From: Aliivibrio finisterrensis_A
GTDB taxonomy: Bacteria; Pseudomonadota; Gammaproteobacteria; Enterobacterales; Vibrionaceae
Strand: one strand, 5' to 3'
Length of the DNA stretch: 64,000 nt
Assembly: GCF_004167675.1 (NCBI RefSeq)
Contig: NZ_SEZQ01000001.1
Part shown: in pieces, positions 41,724-50,212 of the stretch
How the letters are laid out: every line of letters starts with the position of its first letter
How positions within the stretch are numbered: the first letter of the stretch is position 1
The notes under the pieces: model-generated
Database searches by the model: none
What the model was told of the DNA's origin: nothing
The model's input: the letters and a program-made list of their open reading frames with translations, nothing else
Made by a program: the position numbers and the translations under genes

Positions 41724-42503
41724 ATGAAATATGGATTGTTTCTTTTTGTGATTTTTAGTACATCAGTTTTTGCAAAAGAGCAGGAGGAGTGGGACTTCCT
41801 GCTTGTTTTCTCAATGATGTGGGCACCTAGTATCGAAGGTAGTGTATCTTCTGGTGAGGATATTGTTCGTGTTGATGTTCCATTTGAAAATATATGGGAC
41901 GGACTCGCTTTTGGTTTAATGGGGGATTTTTATGCTAAAAAAGGGAGGTGGTTAGTTGGGGCTCGTGCAAATTACCTATATATGAAAGACTCGGTGCAAA
42001 CAGAAGGCTTAGATGGTCCTATAACGGGTACTGTTATCTCTCCAGGGCATGATATAACAACAAGAATGCATTTATCGGTTAATGATTTATTTTTTGGGTA
42101 TGAAGTCTATCCTAACCTAGAAATACTCACTTGTGTTCGCCATACATACAGCCAAGTTGAACTGGATATTAACGCATTATCAAATGATGGTTTTATTAAT
42201 GTAAATGGATCGGCTTTGTTAGCGAAAGAGCATCTATTTGATTGGCTTGTTGGTATTAAATACAACAAATATTTTGATGAGCGCTGGGGTATATCAGTAA
42301 GTGCTGATTTTAATGTTATAGGCGATAATGACGTTAATCATGGCTTTAATATTATGGGGATTTATCAGTTTACAGAAGCTCATAATCTATGGTTTGGCTA
42401 TCGTTATCTGAATATTGCCAATGAGATGAAAGCAGAAGGTGTGAATATAGAAATCGACCTAGTAGAAAAAGGGCCCCAACTGGGATATGCCTATCGATTC
42501 TAG
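41724..42503 (+). CDS. Predicted outer-membrane beta-barrel protein
   Basis: A 259-residue exported protein with signal peptide MKYGLFLFVIFSTSVFA. The mature part is rich in alternating hydrophobic residues and aromatics (LAFGLMGDFYAKKGRWLVGARA; FFGYEVYPNLEI; NIMGIYQFTEAHNLWFGYRY). It ends GPQLGYAYRF, a C-terminal aromatic typical of Bam-assembled barrels. I do not recognise a specific family; it could be a small porin-like or OmpW-like barrel. The start at 41724 has GGA eight bases upstream; the ATG at 41712 would add four residues. It carries an upstream copy of the AraC-type motif (41600). Confidence 0.75.
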   Translation: MKYGLFLFVIFSTSVFAKEQEEWDFLLVFSMMWAPSIEGSVSSGEDIVRVDVPFENIWDGLAFGLMGDFYAKKGRWLVGARANYLYMKDSVQTEGLDGPITGTVISPGHDITTRMHLSVNDLFFGYEVYPNLEILTCVRHTYSQVELDINALSNDGFINVNGSALLAKEHLFDWLVGIKYNKYFDERWGISVSADFNVIGDNDVNHGFNIMGIYQFTEAHNLWFGYRYLNIANEMKAEGVNIEIDLVEKGPQLGYAYRF

Positions 42504-42533
42504 TTCGCTTTCATCTCAAGTCACCGATAGTAA

Positions 42534-43019
42534 TTAAGATGACAACGGTTGATTAATAGAGACATCAATAATAGCTCTATTTTCTAGAATATTTCGCCCA
42601 ATAAGAACTGGGTATGTCATGTGACTTCTGTCTTTTAATGTAAATTCAGCAAAGATAGGTTCGCCTTGGATTACTACATTTAGATTAACAACCGGACGAG
42701 TTTTGATACTATTGCTGCTTGCTTGACGGATTTTGGCTATTCGTACTACCTTCTTTTTCATTTTGACTATCTCTCCATTAGGAAGGGGAAAGTCGAATGT
42801 AACCATTTCTTTCTCACTCTCAAAATGGGTTTTGATATTGATTGCATGAACAGAAGAAGTCGTTGCTCCTGAGTCAATACGGCTTGGTAGTTGAGTTGAT
42901 ACATCTTCAATTTGTGTTTGCTCTATTTGTCCAAAAACTTGTAATTCTGATGTTTGAGCGGATAGCGCTGAAGATAAAAAAGCGGATGATATTGCAATAA
43001 TAGCGATGTATTTTTTCAT
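42534..43019 (-). CDS. Short RimB/retropepsin-like exported protein (paralogue)
   Basis: About 161 residues: signal peptide MKKYIAIIAISSAFLSSALSA, then a single RimB-type domain with the active-site-like motif RIDSGATTSSVHAIN, RQASSNSIKTRPVVNLN and LKDRSHMTYPVLIGRNIL. It is a compact paralogue of the lipoprotein at 23582 without lipobox or coiled coil, and it is not next to an ATP-grasp or 7TM gene. Start chosen at 43019 for the signal peptide; an upstream ATG at 43079 would add 20 residues before it. It converges with the outer-membrane-protein gene and diverges from the AraC-type regulator. Confidence 0.82.
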   Translation of the reverse strand: MKKYIAIIAISSAFLSSALSAQTSELQVFGQIEQTQIEDVSTQLPSRIDSGATTSSVHAINIKTHFESEKEMVTFDFPLPNGEIVKMKKKVVRIAKIRQASSNSIKTRPVVNLNVVIQGEPIFAEFTLKDRSHMTYPVLIGRNILENRAIIDVSINQPLSS

Positions 43020-43126
43020 TTTATAACCTCTTAAAGTATCGGTTAACTTTAAGATGGCTAGTACATTTTTACTTATCATTTTACGCCAACTATTATCTCT
43101 CTTATTTAAGGCGATTTATTTCGACA

Positions 43127-43142
43127 TGGCGCGAAATGGTAA
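43127..43142 (+). promoter_or_regulatory. Repeated 16-bp element, copy 2 (TGGCGCGAAATGGTAA)
   Basis: Perfect copy, identical to copy 1, oriented toward the small ORF and AraC-type gene. A TATGGT hexamer begins 20 bases downstream (43163), as if the element overlapped a -35 region. Confidence 0.72.
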
Positions 43143-43192
43143 TTTTAATATTGTTTTTCCATTATGGTAATTATTTTTAATGGAGAACGACG

Positions 43193-43306
43193 ATGGTTAT
43201 TTTATGTAAAGTAAAAGACATTAGTGAATTAGATTTTGAGATTGATTTAGCAGGCTTACTCCAAGAGTACTTATTGATTCAGAGAAAGGAAGTTAGTTAT
43301 GAATGA
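43193..43306 (+). CDS. Candidate 37-residue protein coupled to the AraC-type regulator
   Basis: ATG at 43193 follows GGAG at seven-base spacing (TGGAGAACGACG). The frame encodes MVILCKVKDISELDFEIDLA, then GLLQEYLLIQRKEVSYE, and stops at 43304-43306. It overlaps the next start (43299) by eight bases in another frame, the usual arrangement for translational coupling. Composition is protein-like: amphipathic, acidic in the middle, no membrane helix. It could be a leader peptide or a small partner protein of the regulator. No family recognised. Confidence 0.55.
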   Translation: MVILCKVKDISELDFEIDLAGLLQEYLLIQRKEVSYE

Positions 43307-44315
43307 GAGGTGTGATCCGCTTCAGCTAGTGACAAAAGAAAGCGTTAGGTTTTTTTCATCCATAATTAAAGAATTAGACAGTAAGAGTTATTTATTGCTT
43401 AGAGAATCCATGATCCCAATCGATATTATGGAGGATGAGCGACAATATACTTATCTACCAGAGTCATGCCTTAAGAGTTTAATGGAAGTGCTTAGTCGTA
43501 ATGTAGGAAATGATCGGCTTGGTGTTTTATTTTGGCGATTGTGTAAGGATAATTATATTCCATCATTTCTTAAACGCTTAAACTATAAAGATGATTTGAA
43601 ATCGACGTTAGATGAATTTTCAGATTTATTATCAAAAGAATCAACAGGCGCAAAAGTTTATGTTCAAGAACGAGGAGGCTCTTGGTGGCTAGTGCGAGAG
43701 AAATCAGGGGCTGATGAACCTTGGTTTAAGTTTGCTGAAATGTTCTCAGTGATATTTATGTGTGAGTTATTAAGATCTTTAACTAAAAGTGAGTGGAGTC
43801 CAACACGGATCGGGATTCGCAGTAAGGATGACCATGATTTTTTGAATCTTCCTACGCTTAATAAAACACAGTTTTTTACAGAAAGACCAGTTACGGCATT
43901 AGAAATTCCAGCCTCTATTTTATTCTCTAAGGTAGCTGCTTATGAGAAAGAAAAGATCAATGTAAAACAAGATGTTGATCTTCAGAATATGACTTTTACC
44001 GATCAATTTAAAATAGCTATTTTCCCATATCTACCAGTAGGGAAATTACCAATTAAACTGGCTTCTGAAATTTTACGCATGAATGTGAGAACACTTCAAC
44101 GTAAGTTAAAAAATGATGGCACAATCTATAAAACCCTAATTGAAGAAATGTGTTTTGAACAAATAGTCGCTGAGCTTGTTGAAACAAATAAGCCAATTAC
44201 TCACATAGCGACTAAATATGGTTACTCTGATGCCGGGCATTTTTCTCGTGCATTTAAACGGATCTATGGGGTATCTCCGTCTCAATATCGTAAAGTTAAT
44301 ACTTTAATCGGATGA
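43299..44315 (+). CDS. AraC-family transcriptional regulator (ArgR/OruR-like architecture)
   Basis: A 338-residue protein. The first 230 residues match the arabinose-binding-like N-terminal domain found in OruR/ArgR-type AraC proteins (PF12625). The C-terminal 100 residues carry two helix-turn-helices: LASEILRMNVRTLQRKLKND and ITHIATKYGYSDAGHFSRAF, ending in the family signature FKRIYGVSPSQYRK. It shares blocks with the regulator at 45698 (KTQFF/KTQLF, EWSPTRIGIRS/DWFPEQVRIQH), so the two are paralogues. It probably controls this locus: a copy of the 16-bp element lies upstream of its own leader ORF. The ligand is unknown. Confidence 0.9.
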   Translation: MNERCDPLQLVTKESVRFFSSIIKELDSKSYLLLRESMIPIDIMEDERQYTYLPESCLKSLMEVLSRNVGNDRLGVLFWRLCKDNYIPSFLKRLNYKDDLKSTLDEFSDLLSKESTGAKVYVQERGGSWWLVREKSGADEPWFKFAEMFSVIFMCELLRSLTKSEWSPTRIGIRSKDDHDFLNLPTLNKTQFFTERPVTALEIPASILFSKVAAYEKEKINVKQDVDLQNMTFTDQFKIAIFPYLPVGKLPIKLASEILRMNVRTLQRKLKNDGTIYKTLIEEMCFEQIVAELVETNKPITHIATKYGYSDAGHFSRAFKRIYGVSPSQYRKVNTLIG

Positions 44316-44330
44316 CAGCTAAATAATCAA

Positions 44331-44346
44331 TGTCGTCAAATGGCAA
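44331..44346 (+). promoter_or_regulatory. Repeated 16-bp element, degenerate copy 3 (TGTCGTCAAATGGCAA)
   Basis: Matches the consensus at 12 of 16 positions, in the same orientation toward the next gene. A TATTAT hexamer begins 21 bases downstream (44368), 61 bp before the amidohydrolase start. Confidence 0.5.
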
Positions 44347-44407
44347 TTCTTCGTACTAAATTTGACCTATTATCTCTCTGTCCCCATAAAATTAAAGAGA
44401 GAAAAAT

Positions 44408-45667
44408 ATGACTACAGTAATTACTAACGCTAACGTATTTAATGGTGTAGATAATCAGTTACAAGAAAATGTATCTTTATTAATTGAAAATAACGTGATC
44501 ACTCAAATCGGTGATGTTGACTTATCTCTAGCTAATGAAATTATTGATGCTAAAGGCGGCACAGTCATGCCTGGTCTGATGGATGCACACGTTCATATCA
44601 CGATGTCTGCGCCTTTTCATGAACTTGATAAAATGACCAGAGAAGAAGTTGCAATCCGCTCTGCAAAAGTTGCAGAAGGAATGCTGATGCGTGGTTTTAC
44701 AACGGTTCGTGACGTAGCGGGTAATACACTAGGGCTTAAAAACTGTATTGATAATGGTTATGCTACAGGTCCTCGAATTCTGCCTTCTCAAGCGGCAATT
44801 TCACAAACTTGCGGTCATTCTGATTATCGTCAAAACCAAGCACAGGAACGTACTGGTAGTCATGAAGATTCTCCTATAATGAAAACGGGTGCATTTAAAG
44901 TTGCAGATGGACGCTCAGAAGTGCTTAGAGCGGTACGTGAGCAGTTATTTATGGGCGCATCTCAAATTAAAATGATGGCAGGTGGTGGTGCTTCATCGTC
45001 GTTTGATCCACTAGATACGATTCAATACACATTAGATGAAATGAAAGCAGCAGTTGAAGCTGCATCAGATTACGGTACATACGTGGCTGCGCATATTCAT
45101 ACTGCGGATGCCATGAGAAGAGCAGCTGAAGCGGGTGTTATGTCTTTTGAACATGCAACGATTATGGATGATGACATTGCTAAAACGATCAAAGATAAAG
45201 GGATCTTTGTGATTCCATCGTATTTCACCTCATCACTTATTGCAGAACGAAAAATCCCACTTGGTAATGAAACCTTGTACCAAAAAACGGAAAGAGTGGG
45301 TAAAGCGATGTTTAAATCGGCGGAGCTAATTAAAAAATACGATATCCAAAATATTTGTTTTGGTACTGACTGTGTAGGTACACTTGATGTTCATAAAACA
45401 CAATCAGAAGAGCTACAAGCGATTGAAACGGTATTTGATTCATTAACCGCTCTTAAAATGGTGACTTCTAACTGTGGTCGTTTGTTTGAGATGTCTACAT
45501 ATAAGCACCCATACCAAGAAGGGAAATTAGGTCAAATCACTGAGGGCGCTTACGCAGACTTACTTATTATTGAAGGAAATCCTTTAAATGGTGTTGAATG
45601 TGTAATAAACCCTAAAACGCAAAAATTAATCATGAAAGACGGTGTTGTGTATAAGAACGCTTTATAA
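44408..45667 (+). CDS. Metal-dependent amidohydrolase (imidazolonepropionase/prolidase-like)
   Basis: A 419-residue TIM-barrel amidohydrolase. Metal-site motifs in order: GLMDAHVHITMS (HxH), ASQIKMMAGGGASSSF (bridging Lys), YVAAHIHTADAMRRAAEAG (third His), SFEHATIMDDD (fourth His) and CFGTDCVGTLDVH (Asp). It starts with the small composite beta domain typical of the family (TNANVFNGVDNQLQENVSLL) and closes with YADLLIIEGNPLNGVECV. Relatives hydrolyse cyclic amides or proline-containing dipeptides; the substrate here cannot be named. It sits between the two AraC-type genes, which suggests regulated use of an amino-acid or peptide-derived compound. Confidence 0.87.
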   Translation: MTTVITNANVFNGVDNQLQENVSLLIENNVITQIGDVDLSLANEIIDAKGGTVMPGLMDAHVHITMSAPFHELDKMTREEVAIRSAKVAEGMLMRGFTTVRDVAGNTLGLKNCIDNGYATGPRILPSQAAISQTCGHSDYRQNQAQERTGSHEDSPIMKTGAFKVADGRSEVLRAVREQLFMGASQIKMMAGGGASSSFDPLDTIQYTLDEMKAAVEAASDYGTYVAAHIHTADAMRRAAEAGVMSFEHATIMDDDIAKTIKDKGIFVIPSYFTSSLIAERKIPLGNETLYQKTERVGKAMFKSAELIKKYDIQNICFGTDCVGTLDVHKTQSEELQAIETVFDSLTALKMVTSNCGRLFEMSTYKHPYQEGKLGQITEGAYADLLIIEGNPLNGVECVINPKTQKLIMKDGVVYKNAL

Positions 45668-45697
45668 CCTCATAAAATGATTAAATATGGAAAACGA

Positions 45698-46705
45698 CTA
45701 GGTTCGTAAACCAAGAATCGTTTTCCTATATAACTTAGGGGTTAACCCGCTGATCCGTTTAAACGCTCGAGAAAAGTGCGAGATATTATTGTAACCAAGT
45801 TGGTTTGATATATGGGTCAGCGAGTAACCCTCTTCCATTAATTCACATGAGACAGATAGTATAAGGCTCTCTTTTATCTGTCTAAATGAGGTTCGCTCTT
45901 CCTTTAAGCGTCGTTGGAATGTCCTTGAGGTCATATTAAGAAGCTTTGCTGCTTGATCAACCGTTAATGAATGCTCTCTTACATAAGGAAGTAAAGCCGT
46001 AAAAACACTGTCACTAAAGCTAGAATGCCATTCAATGAGTGGTTGTTTCTTTTCTGTATCAGAACTTGATATGTGAATTTCTTTATTAAGTATGTCATCG
46101 TCAATTAATACTGCCGTTGTATTTTGACCAATAAACAACTGTGTTTTATTGTTTAACGAAGACAGTAAAGCATCGGCATCGTTATGCTGAATTCGTACTT
46201 GTTCAGGGAACCAATCGGTCTTAGTTAAGGCCTGAATGAGCTCGATGATGTATAGGACAGCAAAAACCTCTCCCCACAAAAAGTACACACTGTCCTCATA
46301 AGGCGTAGAGCGACAAAACCAATATTTTCCATACTCTTGTTCAAATGAAATTGAACTGCCTGGAGAATCACTTTTGAATACTTCACTGGCTTTTTCAAGT
46401 GCCTCTTTAATAGTGATAGCACTATCAAACTGTGTTAATACCTGAGGAATAATTCGTTGTCGAAAGGCCAGTCTTAATAGGTCACTAAAATTATTAACTC
46501 CAACTTGAGATGACAGTAAATAGATTAAGCGTTTAACTGGTTCAGTAGGTAAAAACTCTTTGTCTGTTTGAAAAAGATCTGGGGGTAGGCCTGAGTCTCG
46601 CAATACCTCTTGAATATGAATCCCATGCTTTGAAAAAACATCGATTAAAATTTTTGTATAACCAGTACGAATCATAGGTAATGGTGTTGTTTTTTTATTC
46701 GGCAT
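45698..46705 (-). CDS. AraC-family transcriptional regulator, second paralogue
   Basis: A 335-residue protein with the same layout as the regulator at 43299: a PF12625-like N-terminal domain (IRTGYTKILIDVFSKHGIHI to about residue 220), then an AraC DNA-binding domain (AAKLLNMTSRTFQRRLKEE; LTHISNQLGYNNISHFSRAF; FKRISGLTPKLYRK). The ATG at 46705 is preferred; a TTG two codons earlier is possible. It diverges from the secretion-protein gene at 46980, and a 16-bp element lies between them. Which regulator uses which element cannot be told from sequence. Confidence 0.9.
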   Translation of the reverse strand: MPNKKTTPLPMIRTGYTKILIDVFSKHGIHIQEVLRDSGLPPDLFQTDKEFLPTEPVKRLIYLLSSQVGVNNFSDLLRLAFRQRIIPQVLTQFDSAITIKEALEKASEVFKSDSPGSSISFEQEYGKYWFCRSTPYEDSVYFLWGEVFAVLYIIELIQALTKTDWFPEQVRIQHNDADALLSSLNNKTQLFIGQNTTAVLIDDDILNKEIHISSSDTEKKQPLIEWHSSFSDSVFTALLPYVREHSLTVDQAAKLLNMTSRTFQRRLKEERTSFRQIKESLILSVSCELMEEGYSLTHISNQLGYNNISHFSRAFKRISGLTPKLYRKTILGLRT

Positions 46706-46750
46706 TATCAATATCTACCTATTTTAAAATTAAGATGTTTTTATAATTAT

Positions 46751-46766
46751 TGGCGCAAAATGGTAA
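46751..46766 (+). promoter_or_regulatory. Repeated 16-bp element, copy 4 (TGGCGCAAAATGGTAA)
   Basis: Differs from copies 1 and 2 at one position. It points toward the HlyD-type gene and has TATATT 22 bases downstream (46789-46794), a good -10 candidate. It also lies 46 bp upstream of the divergent AraC-type gene. Confidence 0.72.
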
Positions 46767-46979
46767 GTTTTCATTTGGTATTTGTTGATATATTTGTCTT
46801 TTATGTATATTTGCGACAGGCCATACAAAATTATCAGGCGCTTGTATATTGGACCCTCTTAAGTCGCTATAAATAAACAACTAAATAATAAGTATTTTTT
46901 ATATAAATCCCTCGATTTTTTCCAAATAGCAGCTATACATATAGTTGAGGAATGGATTCCATTAGCAGTAGGTAAAAGT

Positions 46980-48107
46980 ATGACTGAAGAAATAAAAAAG
47001 CCAAACGAAGAGAATGAAAACACATCCGTAGATAATACCGCTCAGAAAACAAATAAAGTTCGGAAAATAACTAATTACTTATTATTTACTGTTGCTGGTT
47101 TATTATTGTTTAGCATTATCTCTGATCGAATTATTCCTTTGACTGATAATGCGAGAGTGAAAGGATACGTCGTCCCTATTAAGCCTCAAGTCTCTGGCCA
47201 AGTATTGGATATTTTGGTTCAGCCCAATCAATTAATTAAACAAGGTGATGTTCTTGCTAAATTAAATCCTGTTGATTATGAAATTGCGCTACAGCAAGCA
47301 GAGCAAAGTTTAGAACTCGCTGGTCAAAATGTAGGGGCACAAACGGCGGTTATTGCTTCATCACAAGCTAGGTTGACCAGTGCGAATGTTGAACTAGAAA
47401 ATACCCGACTTCAGTCTAATCGTATTCTTGAAATGGCCGAACGTGGCGTTGTATCTAAAGCTGATGCAGACAAAGCACGAGCGTCATTAGCGACAGCGAA
47501 AGCAAATGTCGTCAATGCTCAAGCAGATCTAGAAAAGTCAAAGAAACAATTAGGTGCTGATGGTGAAGACAATAGCCAAATTAAAGCGGCATTACTGGCA
47601 TTAGAGCAAGCACAAATTAATTTATCTCGAACAGAAATCAAAGCACCTACTGATGGGGGCGTATCAAACTTCAGTTTATCTGAAGGTTTTTATGCTTCTG
47701 CTGGGCAACCTATAATGACGTTCGTATCAACCGAAAGTATTTGGATTGAAGCCTATTTTCGTGAAAACAGCTTAGGCAATGTGGACGTTGGCGATAAGGT
47801 TGAAATGGCACTCGATTTTGCACCAGGTAAAGTGATCCAAGGTACGGTAACAAGTGTTGACTGGGGTGTTGATTGGGGGCAAAACAATCAGGCGGGTAAG
47901 TTAGCTCAAGCGAATAATCAAACTGGGTGGTTACGACAAACACAGATGCTGCCAATTGCGATTGAGTTTGATCACTCACAAACAACAGGCCAATTACGTA
48001 TCGGCGGGCAAGCGGATGTAATTGTATATAGTGGTGATAACGTTATTTTTAACTCGATAGGTAAGTTGTGGATCCGCTTTGTGAGTTTGATGTCTTATGT
48101 CAGATAA
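46980..48107 (+). CDS. HlyD/EmrA-type membrane fusion protein
   Basis: A 375-residue periplasmic adaptor. It has a cytoplasmic Glu/Asn-rich start, one membrane helix (NYLLFTVAGLLLFSIISDRI) and a biotinyl-lipoyl half (TDNARVKGYVVPIKPQVSGQ, with LVQPNQLIKQGDVLAKLNP). A coiled-coil hairpin of about 110 residues follows, then the second lipoyl half (ALEQAQINLSRTEIKAPTDG) and a beta-barrel (WIEAYFRENSLGNVDVGDKV). This is the EmrA/AaeA type that joins an inner-membrane pump to an outer-membrane channel. It overlaps the DUF2955 gene by 11 bases, so the next gene product is the likely pump. Confidence 0.9.
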   Translation: MTEEIKKPNEENENTSVDNTAQKTNKVRKITNYLLFTVAGLLLFSIISDRIIPLTDNARVKGYVVPIKPQVSGQVLDILVQPNQLIKQGDVLAKLNPVDYEIALQQAEQSLELAGQNVGAQTAVIASSQARLTSANVELENTRLQSNRILEMAERGVVSKADADKARASLATAKANVVNAQADLEKSKKQLGADGEDNSQIKAALLALEQAQINLSRTEIKAPTDGGVSNFSLSEGFYASAGQPIMTFVSTESIWIEAYFRENSLGNVDVGDKVEMALDFAPGKVIQGTVTSVDWGVDWGQNNQAGKLAQANNQTGWLRQTQMLPIAIEFDHSQTTGQLRIGGQADVIVYSGDNVIFNSIGKLWIRFVSLMSYVR

Positions 48108-49116
48108 CTTAATCGATGACCCTAAAATTCAAACGAAGATACTTAGATATACGGTAGGCGTTGGTCTTGCCGTATTCTTAGCCGCATTGATTAATTGGCC
48201 ATTAGCGTTCGTTGCGCCTGTTTTTGTTGCGAAGTTTTTGATTGATAAACCGGAATTAAACAAAGAAACACTATATGAACTAACCATTGCAATGATAGTG
48301 ACTATGGTACTTGGTTTATTGCTATCAAATGGTATTACTCAATATCCAATACCGCTACTAATTTTAGTTGGGTTAATGATGCTATGGGGGTATTACTTAT
48401 TTACCGATCCTAAATGGAATCTGTTTGCTACGATATTGATTATTGCAATATTAATGCTTCCTTTTATGGCGATATCAAACCCTGGTATGTCGGTATTCCT
48501 TGCCACTGGGCTAGCAAGTTCAGGTGTTGTTGCGGTGATTATTTTTGCTCTGGTTCATATTTATTTCCCTGAAGCTGAATCGTCATTTTCAGGGTATCAA
48601 CCTTCGCCTTTATCTAAGCAACAAAGATGGTATGCCGCTTTTAGAGCGATGATCGTCTCATTTCCTGTTGTATGCTTTTTCTTTATTTTTCAAATATCAG
48701 AAGCATTGCTGACAATGATGTTTATAGCGTTGTTGTCTTTGATGATAACAGGTGAGAAATCAGTCAAACTAAGTGCGTTTTTAATTATTACTAATAGTAT
48801 TGGTGGCGCTTTAGCTATTGGTGTTTTCTCGGTATTAAGTCTTGCCCCTAATGTCCTATTTTATACGCTATTTATCTCATTTATTGCTCTAATCATGGCA
48901 ACTCAGATTTATACAAAACCTGCAAAAGCACCTATTTACGCGACTGCATTTAGCACCGTACTTGTCTTACTAGGAAGTACCTTAATGAGTTCAGGGGATA
49001 TCGATAACAATATGATAATCCGTATATTTCAATTATTTATGATAGGTATTTATATGATTGTTGTTTCTTTTTTCTTAGAAACTCGACAATGGGCGTTTTT
49101 AAAAATGCAGCCATAA
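48097..49116 (+). CDS. DUF2955 / AaeB-like (FUSC-type) membrane protein
   Basis: A 339-residue membrane protein with two groups of about five helices separated by a hydrophilic stretch around EAESSFSGYQPSPLSKQQRW. It begins with ILRYTVGVGLAVFLAALINWP, a pattern of the FUSC/AaeB superfamily and DUF2955. The duplicated layout and coupling to an EmrA-like adaptor suggest an efflux pump for aromatic acids or similar compounds, but this is inference. It has its start inside the preceding gene. Confidence 0.8.
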   Translation: MSDNLIDDPKIQTKILRYTVGVGLAVFLAALINWPLAFVAPVFVAKFLIDKPELNKETLYELTIAMIVTMVLGLLLSNGITQYPIPLLILVGLMMLWGYYLFTDPKWNLFATILIIAILMLPFMAISNPGMSVFLATGLASSGVVAVIIFALVHIYFPEAESSFSGYQPSPLSKQQRWYAAFRAMIVSFPVVCFFFIFQISEALLTMMFIALLSLMITGEKSVKLSAFLIITNSIGGALAIGVFSVLSLAPNVLFYTLFISFIALIMATQIYTKPAKAPIYATAFSTVLVLLGSTLMSSGDIDNNMIIRIFQLFMIGIYMIVVSFFLETRQWAFLKMQP

Positions 49117-49141
49117 TAATTACTACAAACAAGGATTGTTT

Positions 49142-50194
49142 ATGAAATTAGAAAATGATTTTTCGAATAAAGCGATAGATGCATTCATTAAGATTGCAGC
49201 ACTCGCTATTCTCGTGCTTTGGTGCTTTTCTATCCTCAAACCATTTATGTTACTTGTTGTCTGGGGAGGGATAATCGCAACGGCGTTATACCCAATCGTT
49301 ACTTGGGGACATAATAAATTTGGCATTGGTAAAGGGAAGGTCAGTGCTGGTTTGGCTTTTATAGGGGTAGTGTTGTTAGTTATTCCTTTAATCGCGCTTT
49401 CAACGGGTCTATATACAAGCGGCTCTGAATTAGTGGTGGGTTATCAAAATGGCACCATCTCTATACCTAAACCGAATTTAGCCGTTAAAGATTGGCCTTT
49501 AGTTGGTGATAAAGCATATGCTTTTGGTATTCAAGCTTCTTCAAATTTAGAAAGTGTTCTATTCAAATATGGCGATGAAGTTAAAGCTATAGTGAGTAAA
49601 TTAGCCTCTCTTGTCGGCTCTCTTGGTGGTGGATTCATTCAGTTTATTATTTCTACCATCATTGCGGGTGCTTTTATGGCGAATGCAGATAAGTGTGAGC
49701 GCGCTTTTGTATTAGTGGCCAATCGTTTAACGGGAGAGCATGGCGAAGCGTTAACAACCTTATCTAAAACAACAGTAAGAAGTGTTGTTCAAGGGGTTAT
49801 TGGTGTCGCTGTTATTCAATCGGTGATGGCTGGGGTAGGGATGGCATTTGCTGGTGTCCCTGCTATTGGTTTATGGATGTTGCTTGTTATGCTTATTGCG
49901 ATAATCCAACTTCCTCCTATTCTTGCGTTATTACCTGTCATTCTTTATGTCTTTAGTGTTGATACTACGACAATCGCTGTTCTTTTTCTAATATGGTGTA
50001 TTGTTGTAAGCGGTAGTGATGCGGTATTAAAACCTATGTTGCTTAGTCGTGGCTCTGACACCCCTATGTTGGTTATTTTACTGGGTGCATTAGGGGGCAT
50101 GGCAATGTCTGGGATTGTTGGTTTATTTGTTGGTGCAGTGATTTTAAGTTTAACTTATCAATTGTTTGTTGTTTGTTGTTTGGTTAGATCATGA
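49142..50194 (+). CDS. AI-2E family (PerM/YdiK-like) transporter
   Basis: A 350-residue membrane protein with about seven to eight helices and a long central hydrophilic loop. The motif VWGGIIATALYPIVTWGHNK and the C-terminal GGMAMSGIVGLFVGAVILSL are characteristic of the AI-2E transporter/PerM family; E. coli YdiK is a close type. Substrates in this family range from the signal AI-2 (TqsA) to Na+/H+ exchange, so none is assigned. The ATG at 49142 has AAGGA six bases before; a TTG at 49136 is the only earlier option. It follows the DUF2955 gene by 25 bp. Confidence 0.85.
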   Translation: MKLENDFSNKAIDAFIKIAALAILVLWCFSILKPFMLLVVWGGIIATALYPIVTWGHNKFGIGKGKVSAGLAFIGVVLLVIPLIALSTGLYTSGSELVVGYQNGTISIPKPNLAVKDWPLVGDKAYAFGIQASSNLESVLFKYGDEVKAIVSKLASLVGSLGGGFIQFIISTIIAGAFMANADKCERAFVLVANRLTGEHGEALTTLSKTTVRSVVQGVIGVAVIQSVMAGVGMAFAGVPAIGLWMLLVMLIAIIQLPPILALLPVILYVFSVDTTTIAVLFLIWCIVVSGSDAVLKPMLLSRGSDTPMLVILLGALGGMAMSGIVGLFVGAVILSLTYQLFVVCCLVRS

Positions 50195-50212
50195 ATCATC
50201 AGGTAAATAGCA

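Noticed and set aside
43090..44379. CTATTATCTCTCT present at 43090 and 44367 as a second shared operator
   Set aside because: Its order relative to the 16-bp element differs between the two sites and it is absent from the other three; probably chance, although the TATTAT at 44368 may be a -10.
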